Source: Neorhizobium vignae (GTDB lineage Bacteria; Pseudomonadota; Alphaproteobacteria; Rhizobiales; Rhizobiaceae). Taken from it: a DNA stretch of 64,000 nt. Both the position numbers and the translations under genes were made by a program. The notes under the pieces were generated by a model. The model searched no databases and had not been told where the DNA came from. It saw nothing but the letters and a program-made list of their open reading frames with translations. The stretch is taken from NCBI RefSeq assembly GCF_000732195.1, contig NZ_JNNU01000005.1, positions 248,001 to 312,000 on the forward strand, given 5' to 3'. This document shows positions 54,681 through 63,133 of this stretch, one piece after another. Position 1 is the stretch's first letter, and the number at the start of each line of letters is the position of its first letter.

Positions 54681-55241
54681 CTATACTGACTTGAGTGCTC
54701 CGGCCCGCGCCGTCAAGCGTTCCAGCCGCCGGTTGCGGAAACTGCGCACGCCCAGATAAGTGACGGCATAAAAAACCAAGCCGCACAGGATGCCGGGCGG
54801 CAGGGAACCGATCAGCATCGGCTCCAGGATCGGCCGCCAGAGTTGCGAGACATCGAGGTGGTGAAACAACCTGCTGAGATCGAGACTGTCATGACCCGCG
54901 GCGTCGTGGCCAAGCATCGTCTCGCCGAGCTTCCAGGTGAGCGGCCAGATGATCGGACAGGTGATGGGATTGGCGAAGGTGGTGCCGAGCGCCGCGGCGA
55001 TCATGCTGCCGCCGAAGAGATAGGCAAGCGGGATCGCAAGCAGGATGTGGAGGCCGAGAAACGGTGTCCAGGCGCTGACGACACCGATCGCAAGCCCCGC
55101 CGCAACCGCATGCGGCGAACCGCCGATGCGCATCACCTTGAGGCGATAATATTCGAGGACGCGGCGAAAGCCCTTGGGAGGCAGGACGGCACGGCGCAGT
55201 CTTTGACGAATTCCAAGCGGTGTACGGCGGCGAAACGGCAT
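54681..55241 (-). CDS. DUF2062 domain membrane protein
   Basis: 186 aa with three or so membrane helices and a basic N-terminus ([17 protein letters not shown]). The DUF2062 core is [20 protein letters not shown] to [15 protein letters not shown] and [11 protein letters not shown]. Function unknown; often found beside acpS. First gene of the block, followed by acpS after 40 bp. The 227 bp ahead of it hold nothing recognisable. Confidence 0.9.
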   Translation of the reverse strand: MPFRRRTPLGIRQRLRRAVLPPKGFRRVLEYYRLKVMRIGGSPHAVAAGLAIGVVSAWTPFLGLHILLAIPLAYLFGGSMIAAALGTTFANPITCPIIWPLTWKLGETMLGHDAAGHDSLDLSRLFHHLDVSQLWRPILEPMLIGSLPPGILCGLVFYAVTYLGVRSFRNRRLERLTARAGALKSV

Positions 55242-55468
55242 GAGTGCGCATCTGGTTCGGCAGCGGGATATTCATCCGTCAGCTGCGGGAATCTTCGGTC
55301 GAACGGGCTTTAGCCCAAGCCGAAGATGATGGCGAAAATTGGCCGGCCCTGCATAAGAGCGGCTTTCGCAGAGGTGATTCGGTCACCGGTAGCATCGACG
55401 CGGTAAGACCTGCAACAGCCGCGCGGCGTCATTTCCACGCGAACGGGTGGCTGATCGGAGCGTATCGC

Positions 55469-55624
55469 TTAGAAGGACGACTTGCGGAACATGCCGCGGT
55501 CGATCTGACGCATGCGGTATTCGAGGTCGATCCGGTCGTTTGCTTCGTTCAGGTAAGCGACTTCACGGTCCTGGGTGGTGGGGACGCGGAAAGCGCGGGC
55601 GAACTTGCGTACTGAGTTAAACAT
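55469..55624 (-). CDS. DUF3563 mini-protein (51 aa)
   Basis: 51 aa: starts MFNSVRKFARAFRVPTTQDR, then EVAYLNEANDRIDLEYRMRQ and ends FRKSSF. The family is found in rhizobia and relatives, role unknown. AAGAAGG before ATG 55624; a longer frame of 69 aa starts upstream without support. A palindromic element lies 20-40 bp upstream. The basic helix at the front may bind membrane or nucleic acid. Confidence 0.8.
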   Translation of the reverse strand: MFNSVRKFARAFRVPTTQDREVAYLNEANDRIDLEYRMRQIDRGMFRKSSF

Positions 55625-55643
55625 GATGCCTTCTTTCTTTCTA

Positions 55644-55663
55644 ATATTGCACTGCAGCAATAT
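55644..55663. promoter_or_regulatory. ATATTGC-N6-GCAATAT palindrome upstream of the DUF3563 gene
   Basis: Arms ATATTGC (55644-55650) and GCAATAT (55657-55663). It sits about 20 bp upstream of the DUF3563 start, overlapping where a leader or operator would be. Candidate regulator site; no regulator identified. Confidence 0.4.
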
Positions 55664-55924
55664 AAGTCGCCACATCATGCTTTACCAACGCAGCAACCGC
55701 CGGGCAGCCTTGCGTGGGAAGCATGGCAGGTTAATCGGGATGCGCAGGAAATGGGCGAACGCCCGAGTTTGCCGGTTACACCAGGCGGAGAAGCCTCCTC
55801 TCATGCAGAGAGACCGTGCGCTTTCGAGCGTGTTTGGTATGATCGCAGGCATTATTTCGGGCAAACATGTCGGAATCTCGTTTAGCGGGCCGTCTTCAAG
55901 ACGGACAAGCCATGGAGGACGACG

Positions 55925-56578
55925 ATGACCATTACGATTACCGCCTTCGAACGATCACCCGACCGCGGCAGAGGGCTGGCACGCGACATGCGCGTTCGCT
56001 GGGCGCTCGAGGAAGCGGGACAACCTTACGAGGTTCGCCTCGTTTCGTTCAAGGCGATAAAGGAACCCGCGCATCTGGCGATTCAGCCTTTCGGGCAGAT
56101 TCCGACCTATGAGGAAGGCGACCTCGCACTCTTCGAGTCGGGAGCGATCGTGCTCCATATCGCGGAACGCCACGGATGCCTGCTGCCGGACGATGCGAAT
56201 GCCCGGGCGCGGGCGATCGCATGGATGTTTGCCGCGCTCAACACCGTGGAGCCGCCGATCTTCGACCGCAGCCTCGCCAGGATTCTCGAGCGCGACGAGC
56301 CCTGGTACGAGAAGCGTCTGCGCGCCCTCGACGACACCATCCGGACACGGCTGGCCGATCTTTCCCGCCACCTTGGCAGCGCCGACTGGCTCGATGGCGA
56401 ATTCAGTGCCGGCGACCTTCTGATGGTGTCGGTGCTCATCAGGTTGAAAGCGTCATCGGATATCCTGGACGACTATCCGAACCTCTCCGCCTATGTCGTC
56501 CGCGGCGAAGCGCGGCCTGCATACAAGCGTGCTTTCGCCGCCCAGTTGGCTGTTTTCACGGCCGCATCGGCCGGTTGA
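55925..56578 (+). CDS. Glutathione S-transferase family protein
   Basis: 217 aa. N-terminal thioredoxin-like domain (VRWALEEAGQPYEVRLVSFK, IPTYEEGDLALFESGAIVLH, the ESGAI motif binding glutathione) and all-helical C-terminal domain (GEFSAGDLLMVSVL). GGAGG before the ATG. The 300 bp before it show no gene. Substrate unknown. Followed by an FAD oxidoreductase gene on the same strand. Confidence 0.9.
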   Translation: MTITITAFERSPDRGRGLARDMRVRWALEEAGQPYEVRLVSFKAIKEPAHLAIQPFGQIPTYEEGDLALFESGAIVLHIAERHGCLLPDDANARARAIAWMFAALNTVEPPIFDRSLARILERDEPWYEKRLRALDDTIRTRLADLSRHLGSADWLDGEFSAGDLLMVSVLIRLKASSDILDDYPNLSAYVVRGEARPAYKRAFAAQLAVFTAASAG

Positions 56579-56709
56579 CCACGGTCGGCTCCGGGTTCGA
56601 CGCCTTCAACCGGGGTCCTTCGCCCGCTCGACGGGGCCGATTCTCGCCTGAATCGAGAAAGCTCTATCGGCGGATTGGTGTCTTTCCGAGCAGCCTTTTC
56701 CTTGGCTAA

Positions 56710-56758
56710 ATCCTCCTCGGACTTGTCGGGCGCGACGGCCGACGGAAATGAGGAGGAT
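56710..56758 (+). promoter_or_regulatory. Perfect hairpin that could mask the ribosome-binding site
   Basis: ATCCTCCTC (56710-56718) is the exact reverse complement of GAGGAGGAT (56750-56758), which contains the ribosome-binding site four bases before ATG 56762. The 31-base loop has further GC pairs. In RNA this would hide the site unless opened. Confidence 0.5.
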
Positions 56759-56761
56759 GCC

Positions 56762-58240
56762 ATGAATGATCGCAACGTATCGGTGAAGGAGATACGCCAG
56801 AACGAGAACCGCTTCCTGAGTTCCGACATTTTTGAATCAGGGCAGTATGTCTTCCCCCGTCGCAACGGCGAGGGCTTCCTCAGGGAAGAGGCCCGCGATA
56901 TCCCGGTCTATCATCGCTGCGACGTGCTGGTCGTGGGTGGGGGACCATCCGGAACCGCCGCAGCGCTCGCCGCTGCGCGAACCGGCGCGGAGGTCGTGGT
57001 GCTGGAGCGCTACAATCACCTCGGCGGGCTTTCCACCGGGGGCGTGGTGATCTGGATCGACCGGATGACCGACTGGGACGGGCGTCAGGTCATTCGCGGA
57101 TTTGCCGAGGAGGTTCTCGGCCGTCTTCCCCCTGAAGCCGTCGCCGGGCCTGACAGGAGCCTGTGGGGACAGCGGGACGCCGACCTGGCGAAATACTGGC
57201 GGCTGCGCACGTCCGCTTTCCACGGCATCGTCACCTGGGCGCCGACGATCGACCCTGAAAGACTGAAACTGACCTCGCAGGAAATGCTGATCGAGGCGGG
57301 CGTGCGGATCGTCTTCCATTCCTGGGCGGCAACACCGGTGGTCGAGGACGGCGCGGCAAAGGGCGTCATCTTCGAAAGCAAGGAAGGCCGCCAGGGGATC
57401 ATGGCCAAGGTCGTGGTGGACTGCACCGGCGACGGCGACGTTTTTGCGCGCGCAGGAGCGGGTTTCGAGGCCGATATCGAGGAGGGTGACGTGCATCACT
57501 CGATGAATACCGGTTTCATGCTCGGCGGCGTGGACATGGCCACCTGGCTCGCGTTCCGATCGGAGCAGGAACAGGCGTTTGCCGACTTCAATACGCTCGG
57601 ACGCGACCAGCTCGGGTTCTTCCAGACGCCCTACGTTTCCTGGCGCAACGACATCGCGCTCTTCCTCGGGCCTCGGCAATCGGGGCTTTCCGCGCTCAAT
57701 GTCGACGACATGACCGAAGTCGAAATCCGCTCGCACCGGTTCATGCAGTGGCATTGCGAATTCTTCAAGAAGCATGCACCGGGGTTCAAGGACGCCTATA
57801 TGCTGCTCAGCGCGCCGCAGCTCGGCGTGCGGCACACACGGCGCCTGGCGGGTGCTGCCCGGATCGAACGGGGCCAGTGGGCAGGCGGTGCGATCCAGCC
57901 CGACGAAGTCGGCGTCAGCCCTTCGGTGTCGCCCAAATTTCCGGTTCTTTCCGTGCCTTACGGAGCACTCTTGCCGGCAAGACTGGACGGACTGCTGGCA
58001 GCCGGGCGGCACATCTCCTGCGATGCGAACAGCCACGGCTTCATGCGCGAAATTCCGCAGTGCTGGCTGACAGGCCAGGCTGCGGGTGCGGCGGCGGGTA
58101 TTGCGGCCAATCGCGGCGCCGCGCCGCGGGATGTGGATATTGCCGAGCTGCAGTCGACCTTGCGCGCCCAGGGGGCGTTTGTGCGGGATGCAAGTGAGGC
58201 GGCTCCGCTGGCGAGCCAGGCGGAGACGGTGTCGGGCTGA
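56762..58240 (+). CDS. FAD-dependent oxidoreductase
   Basis: 492 aa, of the FAD_oxidored type. After about 50 residues comes the dinucleotide motif GGGPSGTAAALAAARTG (59-75) with the ribose-binding Glu in VVLERYNHLGGLSTGG, a middle domain, and the C-terminal FAD contact LDGLLAAGRHISCD. No signal peptide. The ribosome-binding site GAGGAGG before ATG 56762 lies in a hairpin. GST and this gene may form a small detoxification or catabolic unit. Substrate unknown. Confidence 0.87.
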   Translation: MNDRNVSVKEIRQNENRFLSSDIFESGQYVFPRRNGEGFLREEARDIPVYHRCDVLVVGGGPSGTAAALAAARTGAEVVVLERYNHLGGLSTGGVVIWIDRMTDWDGRQVIRGFAEEVLGRLPPEAVAGPDRSLWGQRDADLAKYWRLRTSAFHGIVTWAPTIDPERLKLTSQEMLIEAGVRIVFHSWAATPVVEDGAAKGVIFESKEGRQGIMAKVVVDCTGDGDVFARAGAGFEADIEEGDVHHSMNTGFMLGGVDMATWLAFRSEQEQAFADFNTLGRDQLGFFQTPYVSWRNDIALFLGPRQSGLSALNVDDMTEVEIRSHRFMQWHCEFFKKHAPGFKDAYMLLSAPQLGVRHTRRLAGAARIERGQWAGGAIQPDEVGVSPSVSPKFPVLSVPYGALLPARLDGLLAAGRHISCDANSHGFMREIPQCWLTGQAAGAAAGIAANRGAAPRDVDIAELQSTLRAQGAFVRDASEAAPLASQAETVSG

Positions 58241-58306
58241 TTGTCAGGCGGGCAGCGCCTCGGGCTCCTTCTCCCCACCTGCTGGGAAGAGGAAGAGTGC
58301 CTCCCC

Positions 58307-60523
58307 TCAGTCGTACACCCGCTTGACGTTCGCCACGCAGTCGAGATCCTTCATCTGGTTCAACAGCTGGTTCAGCTGGCGCAGGTCCCAGACCTCGACT
58401 TCCATGGTGATCTCGGAGAAGTCGGCGGCGCGGTTGCTGCCCATGGTCAACGTGCGGATGTTGATGTCGAGATGGGCAATCGTCTGGGTGACGGTCGCGA
58501 GCGTGCCCGGCTCGTTGAGCGTGTTGACCTCGATGCGGGCGAGGAAGCGGGACTTGTTGGCCTCGTCCAAATCCCAGCGCACGTCGATCCAGCTGTCCGG
58601 CTGGTCGTCGAACCGCTGCAGGGCCGAGGCCTGGATCGGGTAGATGGTGATACCCTTGTCCTTTTCCATGATGCCGACGATGCGATCGCCGGGTACTGCG
58701 CCGCTCGGCGCGAACCGCACCTGCAGATTGCCCGAAAGACCGCGGATCGGCAGCGGATCCGGCCCTGCCTCGATTTCTTCCGGGGAGACGCGCCGCTGGT
58801 TCGGCAGCTTGAAGATCATGCCCGAGGCGCTGCGCATGTTGAACCAGCCGTCGTCGGTGGCCGGCTTCACCGTGACGCGTTCATCCTTGTAATCCGGAAA
58901 GACCGCGCGCAGCACGTCGAGCGAGGAGAGCTCGCCGCGCCCGACGGCGGCGATTGCATCCTCGACATCCTTGTGGGCAAGCCGGTGCAGAGCCGGTTTC
59001 AGCGTATCGCGGGCAAAGACCTTGCCGGCGCGCTCGAAGGTGCGCTCCAGGATGCGGTGGCCGAGGCCGGCATATTGCTTGCGGATCGCCATGCGGGTAG
59101 CGCGGCGGATTGCCGAGCGCGCCTTGCCGGTGACGACGATCTCTTCCCAGGCAGCGGGCGGCACCTGCACGCCGGAGCGGATGATTTCCACCTCGTCGCC
59201 GTTGTTGAGCCTCGTCACCAGCGGCATGATCCGGCCGTTGATCTTGGCGCCGACGGTGGTGTTGCCGATATTGGTGTGGACCGCGTAGGCGAAGTCGATC
59301 GGAGTGGCGCCCCGCGGCAGCGCGATCAGCTTGCCCTTCGGCGTGAAGCAGAAGACCTGGTCCTGGAACAGTTCGAGCTTGGTATGTTCCAGGAATTCTT
59401 CCGGATTGTCGCCCTCGGCCAGTGACTCGATCGTGTGGCGCAGCCAGGAATAGGCATTGGATTCCTTTGGCAGCAGCTCCCCGCCCCTACCGTCCTTGTA
59501 GAGCGCATGCGCGGCGATGCCGTATTCGGCGATCTCCTGCATCAGCTGGGTGCGGATCTGCAGTTCGATACGCTGGCGGGACGGGCCGACGATCGTCGTG
59601 TGGATGGAGCGGTAGTCGTTCTGCTTCGGGTTCGAGATATAGTCCTTGAAGCGGCCCGGCACGACGCGCCAGCGGGTGTGGACGATACCGAGCGCCCGGT
59701 AACAGGACGGGATGTCCGCGACGACGATGCGGAAACCATAGACATCCGAAAGCTGCTCGAAGGACAGCGATTTCGACTGCATCTTGCGGAACACCGAATA
59801 GGGCTTCTTCTGGCGCCCCTTGACGAAGGCGTCCTTGAGGCCGTTGGCGATCAGCAGTTCACGCAGCTCGTCCTCGATCTTCTTGATCAGGCCCTCGTTG
59901 CGAGCCTCGAGATCGGCGAGCCTCTGGGTGACCGTTTCGTAGGCCTCCGGGTTCATGTAGCGGAACGAAAGCTCCTCCAGCTCGTCGCGCATGTCCTGCA
60001 TGCCCATGCGGCCGGCAAGCGGCGCATAGATATCCATCGTCTCTTCGGAAATGCGCGCCTTCTGCTCGGCCTTCATGTGCTCGAGCGTGCGCATGTTGTG
60101 CAGGCGGTCGGCGAGCTTGACGAGGAGGACTCGCACGTCGTCGGAAATGGCGAGCAGCAGCTTGCGCAAGTTCTCCGCCTGCTTGGCCTTCTTGGAGACG
60201 AGGTCGAGCCGTTTCAGCTTGGTCAACCCCTCGACCAGCCGGCCGATATCCTCGCCGAACAGCTCATCAATCTCGGCGCGGGTGGCGGTGGTATCCTCGA
60301 TCGTGTCGTGCAACAGGGCGACCGCGATCGTCGACTCGTCGAGATGCATGTCGGTGAGGATGGCGGCGACTTCGAGCGGATGGGAAATATAGGGGTCGCC
60401 GCTCGCGCGCTTCTGCTGACCATGCTTCTGCATGGCGTAGACATAGGCCTTGTTGAGCAGAGCTTCGTTGGCTTCGGGCTTGTACTTCTGAACCCGTTCC
60501 ACCAGCTCGTATTGCCGCATCAT
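58307..60523 (-). CDS. rsh: Bifunctional (p)ppGpp synthetase/hydrolase (Rsh)
   Basis: 738 aa stringent-response enzyme, the only long RelA/SpoT protein in rhizobia. HD hydrolase domain with HPLEVAAILTDMHLDEST and LLHDTIEDT (about 45-150), synthetase domain with KPYSVFRKMQSKSLSFEQLS and YRSIHTTIVGPS (about 240-350), TGS domain (FTPKGKLIALPRGATPIDFA) and C-terminal ACT domain. I chose the ATG at 60523 (MMRQYELVERVQ) as in family members; a start 24 codons earlier is out of pattern. Downstream of rpoZ, behind a hairpin. Confidence 0.95.
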   Translation of the reverse strand: MMRQYELVERVQKYKPEANEALLNKAYVYAMQKHGQQKRASGDPYISHPLEVAAILTDMHLDESTIAVALLHDTIEDTTATRAEIDELFGEDIGRLVEGLTKLKRLDLVSKKAKQAENLRKLLLAISDDVRVLLVKLADRLHNMRTLEHMKAEQKARISEETMDIYAPLAGRMGMQDMRDELEELSFRYMNPEAYETVTQRLADLEARNEGLIKKIEDELRELLIANGLKDAFVKGRQKKPYSVFRKMQSKSLSFEQLSDVYGFRIVVADIPSCYRALGIVHTRWRVVPGRFKDYISNPKQNDYRSIHTTIVGPSRQRIELQIRTQLMQEIAEYGIAAHALYKDGRGGELLPKESNAYSWLRHTIESLAEGDNPEEFLEHTKLELFQDQVFCFTPKGKLIALPRGATPIDFAYAVHTNIGNTTVGAKINGRIMPLVTRLNNGDEVEIIRSGVQVPPAAWEEIVVTGKARSAIRRATRMAIRKQYAGLGHRILERTFERAGKVFARDTLKPALHRLAHKDVEDAIAAVGRGELSSLDVLRAVFPDYKDERVTVKPATDDGWFNMRSASGMIFKLPNQRRVSPEEIEAGPDPLPIRGLSGNLQVRFAPSGAVPGDRIVGIMEKDKGITIYPIQASALQRFDDQPDSWIDVRWDLDEANKSRFLARIEVNTLNEPGTLATVTQTIAHLDINIRTLTMGSNRAADFSEITMEVEVWDLRQLNQLLNQMKDLDCVANVKRVYD

Positions 60524-60588
60524 CCTGAAAAATGTCCTCGATACCGCTTCGGTGCCTGCGAATGGGCACCGGACGAAAAGAAAATGGC

Positions 60589-60611
60589 GCGCCAACCGGA
60601 TAGGTTGGCGC
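60589..60611 (-). terminator. Hairpin between rpoZ and rsh
   Basis: On the minus strand GCGCCAACC pairs with GGTTGGCGC (60603-60611 with 60589-60597), five-base loop, followed by GCCATTTTCTTTT. It looks like an intrinsic terminator for rpoZ, probably leaky so that some transcripts reach rsh. Confidence 0.65.
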
Positions 60612-60681
60612 AGCCATCATAAAACATTCAAGCAGATTAGGGCGAGAGAATGAACGAAAACTTGCGAAGCGAATGTTTCGC

Positions 60682-61089
60682 TTAGTAATCGTCGCTCTTT
60701 TCCGGCGGTACGAGACCTTCGATGCCGGCAAGCAGTTCTTCTTCCGACATCTGGTCGAAGGTGACGGTTTCCGGAGCGTCGTCTTCCTCGTCGCGATCGG
60801 AGGCGACGGCAACGCCGCCGGCAGCGATCAGCGAAGCCGGATCGGGTTCGGGCTCGTCGACTTCGACATGCTTCTGCAGCGAATGGATGAGGTCTTCCTT
60901 GAGGTCGTCCGGCGAAAGCGTCTCGTCGGCGATTTCGCGAAGAGCGACGACAGGATTCTTGTCATTGTCGCGGTCGATGGTGATCGAAGCGCCCTGCGAG
61001 ATCTGGCGGGCGCGGTGGCTCGCGAGCAGGACCAGTTCGAACCGGTTGTCGACTTTGTCAATGCAATCTTCTACTGTGACACGGGCCAT
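60682..61089 (-). CDS. rpoZ: RNA polymerase omega subunit
   Basis: 135 aa. Omega helps assemble the beta-prime subunit and forms part of a ppGpp site. [20 protein letters not shown] with the following LLASHRARQ is the conserved start; the acidic C-terminal tail ([10 protein letters not shown]) is longer than in E. coli, as in other alphaproteobacteria. AAAGGACAGG before ATG 61089; a longer frame is not supported. Its neighbour rsh makes (p)ppGpp. Confidence 0.95.
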   Translation of the reverse strand: MARVTVEDCIDKVDNRFELVLLASHRARQISQGASITIDRDNDKNPVVALREIADETLSPDDLKEDLIHSLQKHVEVDEPEPDPASLIAAGGVAVASDRDEEDDAPETVTFDQMSEEELLAGIEGLVPPEKSDDY

Positions 61090-61241
61090 TGCCTGTCCTT
61101 TGATCAGTGATTTTCGGAATTGATACGCCCGATACAGGCATTGCGCGGCAAATTCAAGTTTTTCCTGAGAATTGACTTTTGACAAGGTGCGCCGCGTCTT
61201 CTGGGGGCGCCCGCCAATTTCAACCTCAAGCTGCTTGGATT

Positions 61242-61287
61242 ATTACGAATCGTGCCATAAATGACAGTTATATGAATAGTTCGTAAT
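61242..61287. promoter_or_regulatory. ATTACGAA/TTCGTAAT inverted repeat in rpoZ-NYN intergenic region
   Basis: ATTACGAA (61242-61249) and TTCGTAAT (61280-61287) flank an AT-rich segment; TGGATTATT occurs directly repeated at about 61236 and 61291. The region serves two divergent promoters. No exact -35/-10 could be fixed, and the repeats may bind a regulator. Confidence 0.35.
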
Positions 61288-61378
61288 GTAGTGGATTATT
61301 CCGGAGATTTGGTTCGGCTTATATTGACCAGGCCTCCACCTGCCAAGCAGGTTCATAAGAAAAGGGGATGGAGACCAC

Positions 61379-61954
61379 ATGTTTGACCCAAGGGAGAAGA
61401 TTGCTCTCTTCATAGACGGCGCAAATCTTTACGCCGCTTCGAAAAGCCTCGGCTTCGACATCGATTACCGTAAGTTGCTCAAGGCCTTTCAGAAACGCGG
61501 TTATCTTCTACGCGCCTATTACTATACCGCGTTGATAGAAGACCAGGAATACTCCTCGATCCGGCCGCTGATCGACTGGCTCGACTACAACGGGTACAAG
61601 GTCGTCACCAAGCCCGCCAAGGAGTTTACCGACTCGATGGGCCGCCGCAAGATCAAGGGCAACATGGACATCGAGCTTGCGATCGATGCAATGGAACAGT
61701 CGGAAACCGTTGACCATCTCGTGCTGTTTTCCGGCGACGGCGACTTCACAACACTGGTGGAGGCCCTGCAGCGCAAAGGTCGCAAGGTTTCCGTGGTTTC
61801 GACCATGGCAACCCAGCCGCCGATGATCGCCGACGACCTGCGCCGCCAGGCCGATCATTTCATCGACCTCGTATCGCTGAAGGCGGAAGTCGGTCGCGAC
61901 CCCTCCGAACGCGCGGTTCGTCCTGCAGAACCGGCCGAAGCCACGGATCCCTGA
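61379..61954 (+). CDS. NYN (PIN-like) domain protein, LabA/DUF88 type
   Basis: 191 aa. Acidic motifs of a putative metal-dependent RNase fold: ALFIDGANLY (Asp14), KGNMDIELAIDAM and FSGDGDFTTLVEALQRKG. Cytosolic. A G-rich GGGGATGGAG segment stands before the ATG. Common in alphaproteobacteria next to rpoZ, substrate unknown but RNA likely. Followed by a good terminator. Confidence 0.92.
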   Translation: MFDPREKIALFIDGANLYAASKSLGFDIDYRKLLKAFQKRGYLLRAYYYTALIEDQEYSSIRPLIDWLDYNGYKVVTKPAKEFTDSMGRRKIKGNMDIELAIDAMEQSETVDHLVLFSGDGDFTTLVEALQRKGRKVSVVSTMATQPPMIADDLRRQADHFIDLVSLKAEVGRDPSERAVRPAEPAEATDP

Positions 61955-61987
61955 TCCGGGCCACACCACAGATATCAAAAGAAGAAT

Positions 61988-62018
61988 AGGCGCCCGTTTT
62001 TCGGCGGCGCCTTTTTTC
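61988..62018 (+). terminator. Intrinsic terminator after the NYN gene
   Basis: AGGCGCC (61988-61994) pairs with GGCGCCT (62006-62012) and six Ts follow (TTTTTT to about 62017). It is a classical rho-independent signal 34 bp behind the stop. Confidence 0.85.
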
Positions 62019-62039
62019 GTTCTGGGTTAGAAAAGGTCC

Positions 62040-63101
62040 ATGCTTTTCGAACGCCCTTCCGATGATCTTCTTTACGAAGCGCTGGTCGCCCGCGACGCCT
62101 GCTATGAAGGTTTTGCCTGGGCGGCGGTGAAGACGACCGGTATTTTCTGCCGCTTGACCTGCCCGGCGCGCAAGCCGAAGCGGGAAAACACCAGTTTCTT
62201 CGAGACGATCGCCGAATGCCTGGAGGCCGGCTTCAGACCCTGCAGCCGCTGCCGGCCGATGCTGAAGCTGGGTGCGGCGGATCCGATGGTGACGCGGTTG
62301 CTTTCGGCGCTCGATACGGAACCTTTCCGTCGCTGGAGCGAGGAGGATGTCGTTTCGCTCGGTATCGATCCGTCGACCGCGCGGCGCGCCTTCAAGCGGC
62401 AGTTCGGCATGAGCTTCCTCGAAATCACGAGGCTCAGACGGATGGGCAAGGCGGCCGAAACGCTGAAGGAGGGTGCGAGCGTTCTCGATGCTCAGCTCGA
62501 TGCCGGATATGAATCCGGCAGCGGTTTTCGCAGCGCGGTGACCAAGCTGTTCGGTGCGGCACCCGCCAATCTGCGGACCAAGACCCTGCTGCGGGCCGAC
62601 TGGATCGAAACGCCGATCGGGCCGATGATGGCGATTGCCGATCAGCACTCGCTGCATCTGCTCGAATTCGCCGAGCGCAAGGCGCTGCCGGCGGAGATCA
62701 GGAAACTTCAAAGGTTTACCGGCAGCGGCATCGTCATGGGACGCCATCCGCCGATCGATCAGATCGAGACGGAGCTGAGGGCCTATTTTGCCGGCGCGGA
62801 TCTGGGCTTCAAGACACGGCTTGCCGGGCACGGGTCACCTTTCCAGCGCCGGGTCTGGGAGGCGTTACGGGCGATCCCGGTCGGGGTGTCGACGACCTAT
62901 GGAATGGTCGCGGCCGAACTCAACCTCCCCTCCTCCACGCGCGCGGTGGCGGGCGCCAACGGCGCCAACCAGATCGCCATCGTCATTCCCTGCCACCGGC
63001 TGATCGGCGCCGACGGCAGCCTCACCGGTTATGGCGGCGGGCTGTGGCGCAAGCGCTGGCTGTTGGAACATGAGCGGCGGATGGTGGTGAGGAAAGGTTA
63101 G
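62040..63101 (+). CDS. ada: Ada-type DNA repair methyltransferase/regulator
   Basis: 353 aa bifunctional protein. N-terminal zinc domain with Cys37, Cys41, Cys68 and Cys71 (FCRLTCPARKP, RPCSRC) takes methyl groups from phosphotriesters; an AraC-like helix-turn-helix follows (about 100-180); the C-terminal O6-alkylguanine transferase has the active site IPCHRLIG (Cys318). Family length is normal. Adaptive-response activator and repair enzyme in one. Starts just 22 bp after the terminator, so its promoter would overlap it. Confidence 0.93.
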   Translation: MLFERPSDDLLYEALVARDACYEGFAWAAVKTTGIFCRLTCPARKPKRENTSFFETIAECLEAGFRPCSRCRPMLKLGAADPMVTRLLSALDTEPFRRWSEEDVVSLGIDPSTARRAFKRQFGMSFLEITRLRRMGKAAETLKEGASVLDAQLDAGYESGSGFRSAVTKLFGAAPANLRTKTLLRADWIETPIGPMMAIADQHSLHLLEFAERKALPAEIRKLQRFTGSGIVMGRHPPIDQIETELRAYFAGADLGFKTRLAGHGSPFQRRVWEALRAIPVGVSTTYGMVAAELNLPSSTRAVAGANGANQIAIVIPCHRLIGADGSLTGYGGGLWRKRWLLEHERRMVVRKG

Positions 63102-63133
63102 AAGCTCCGACCGTGGACGACGCCTTCGGCGGG

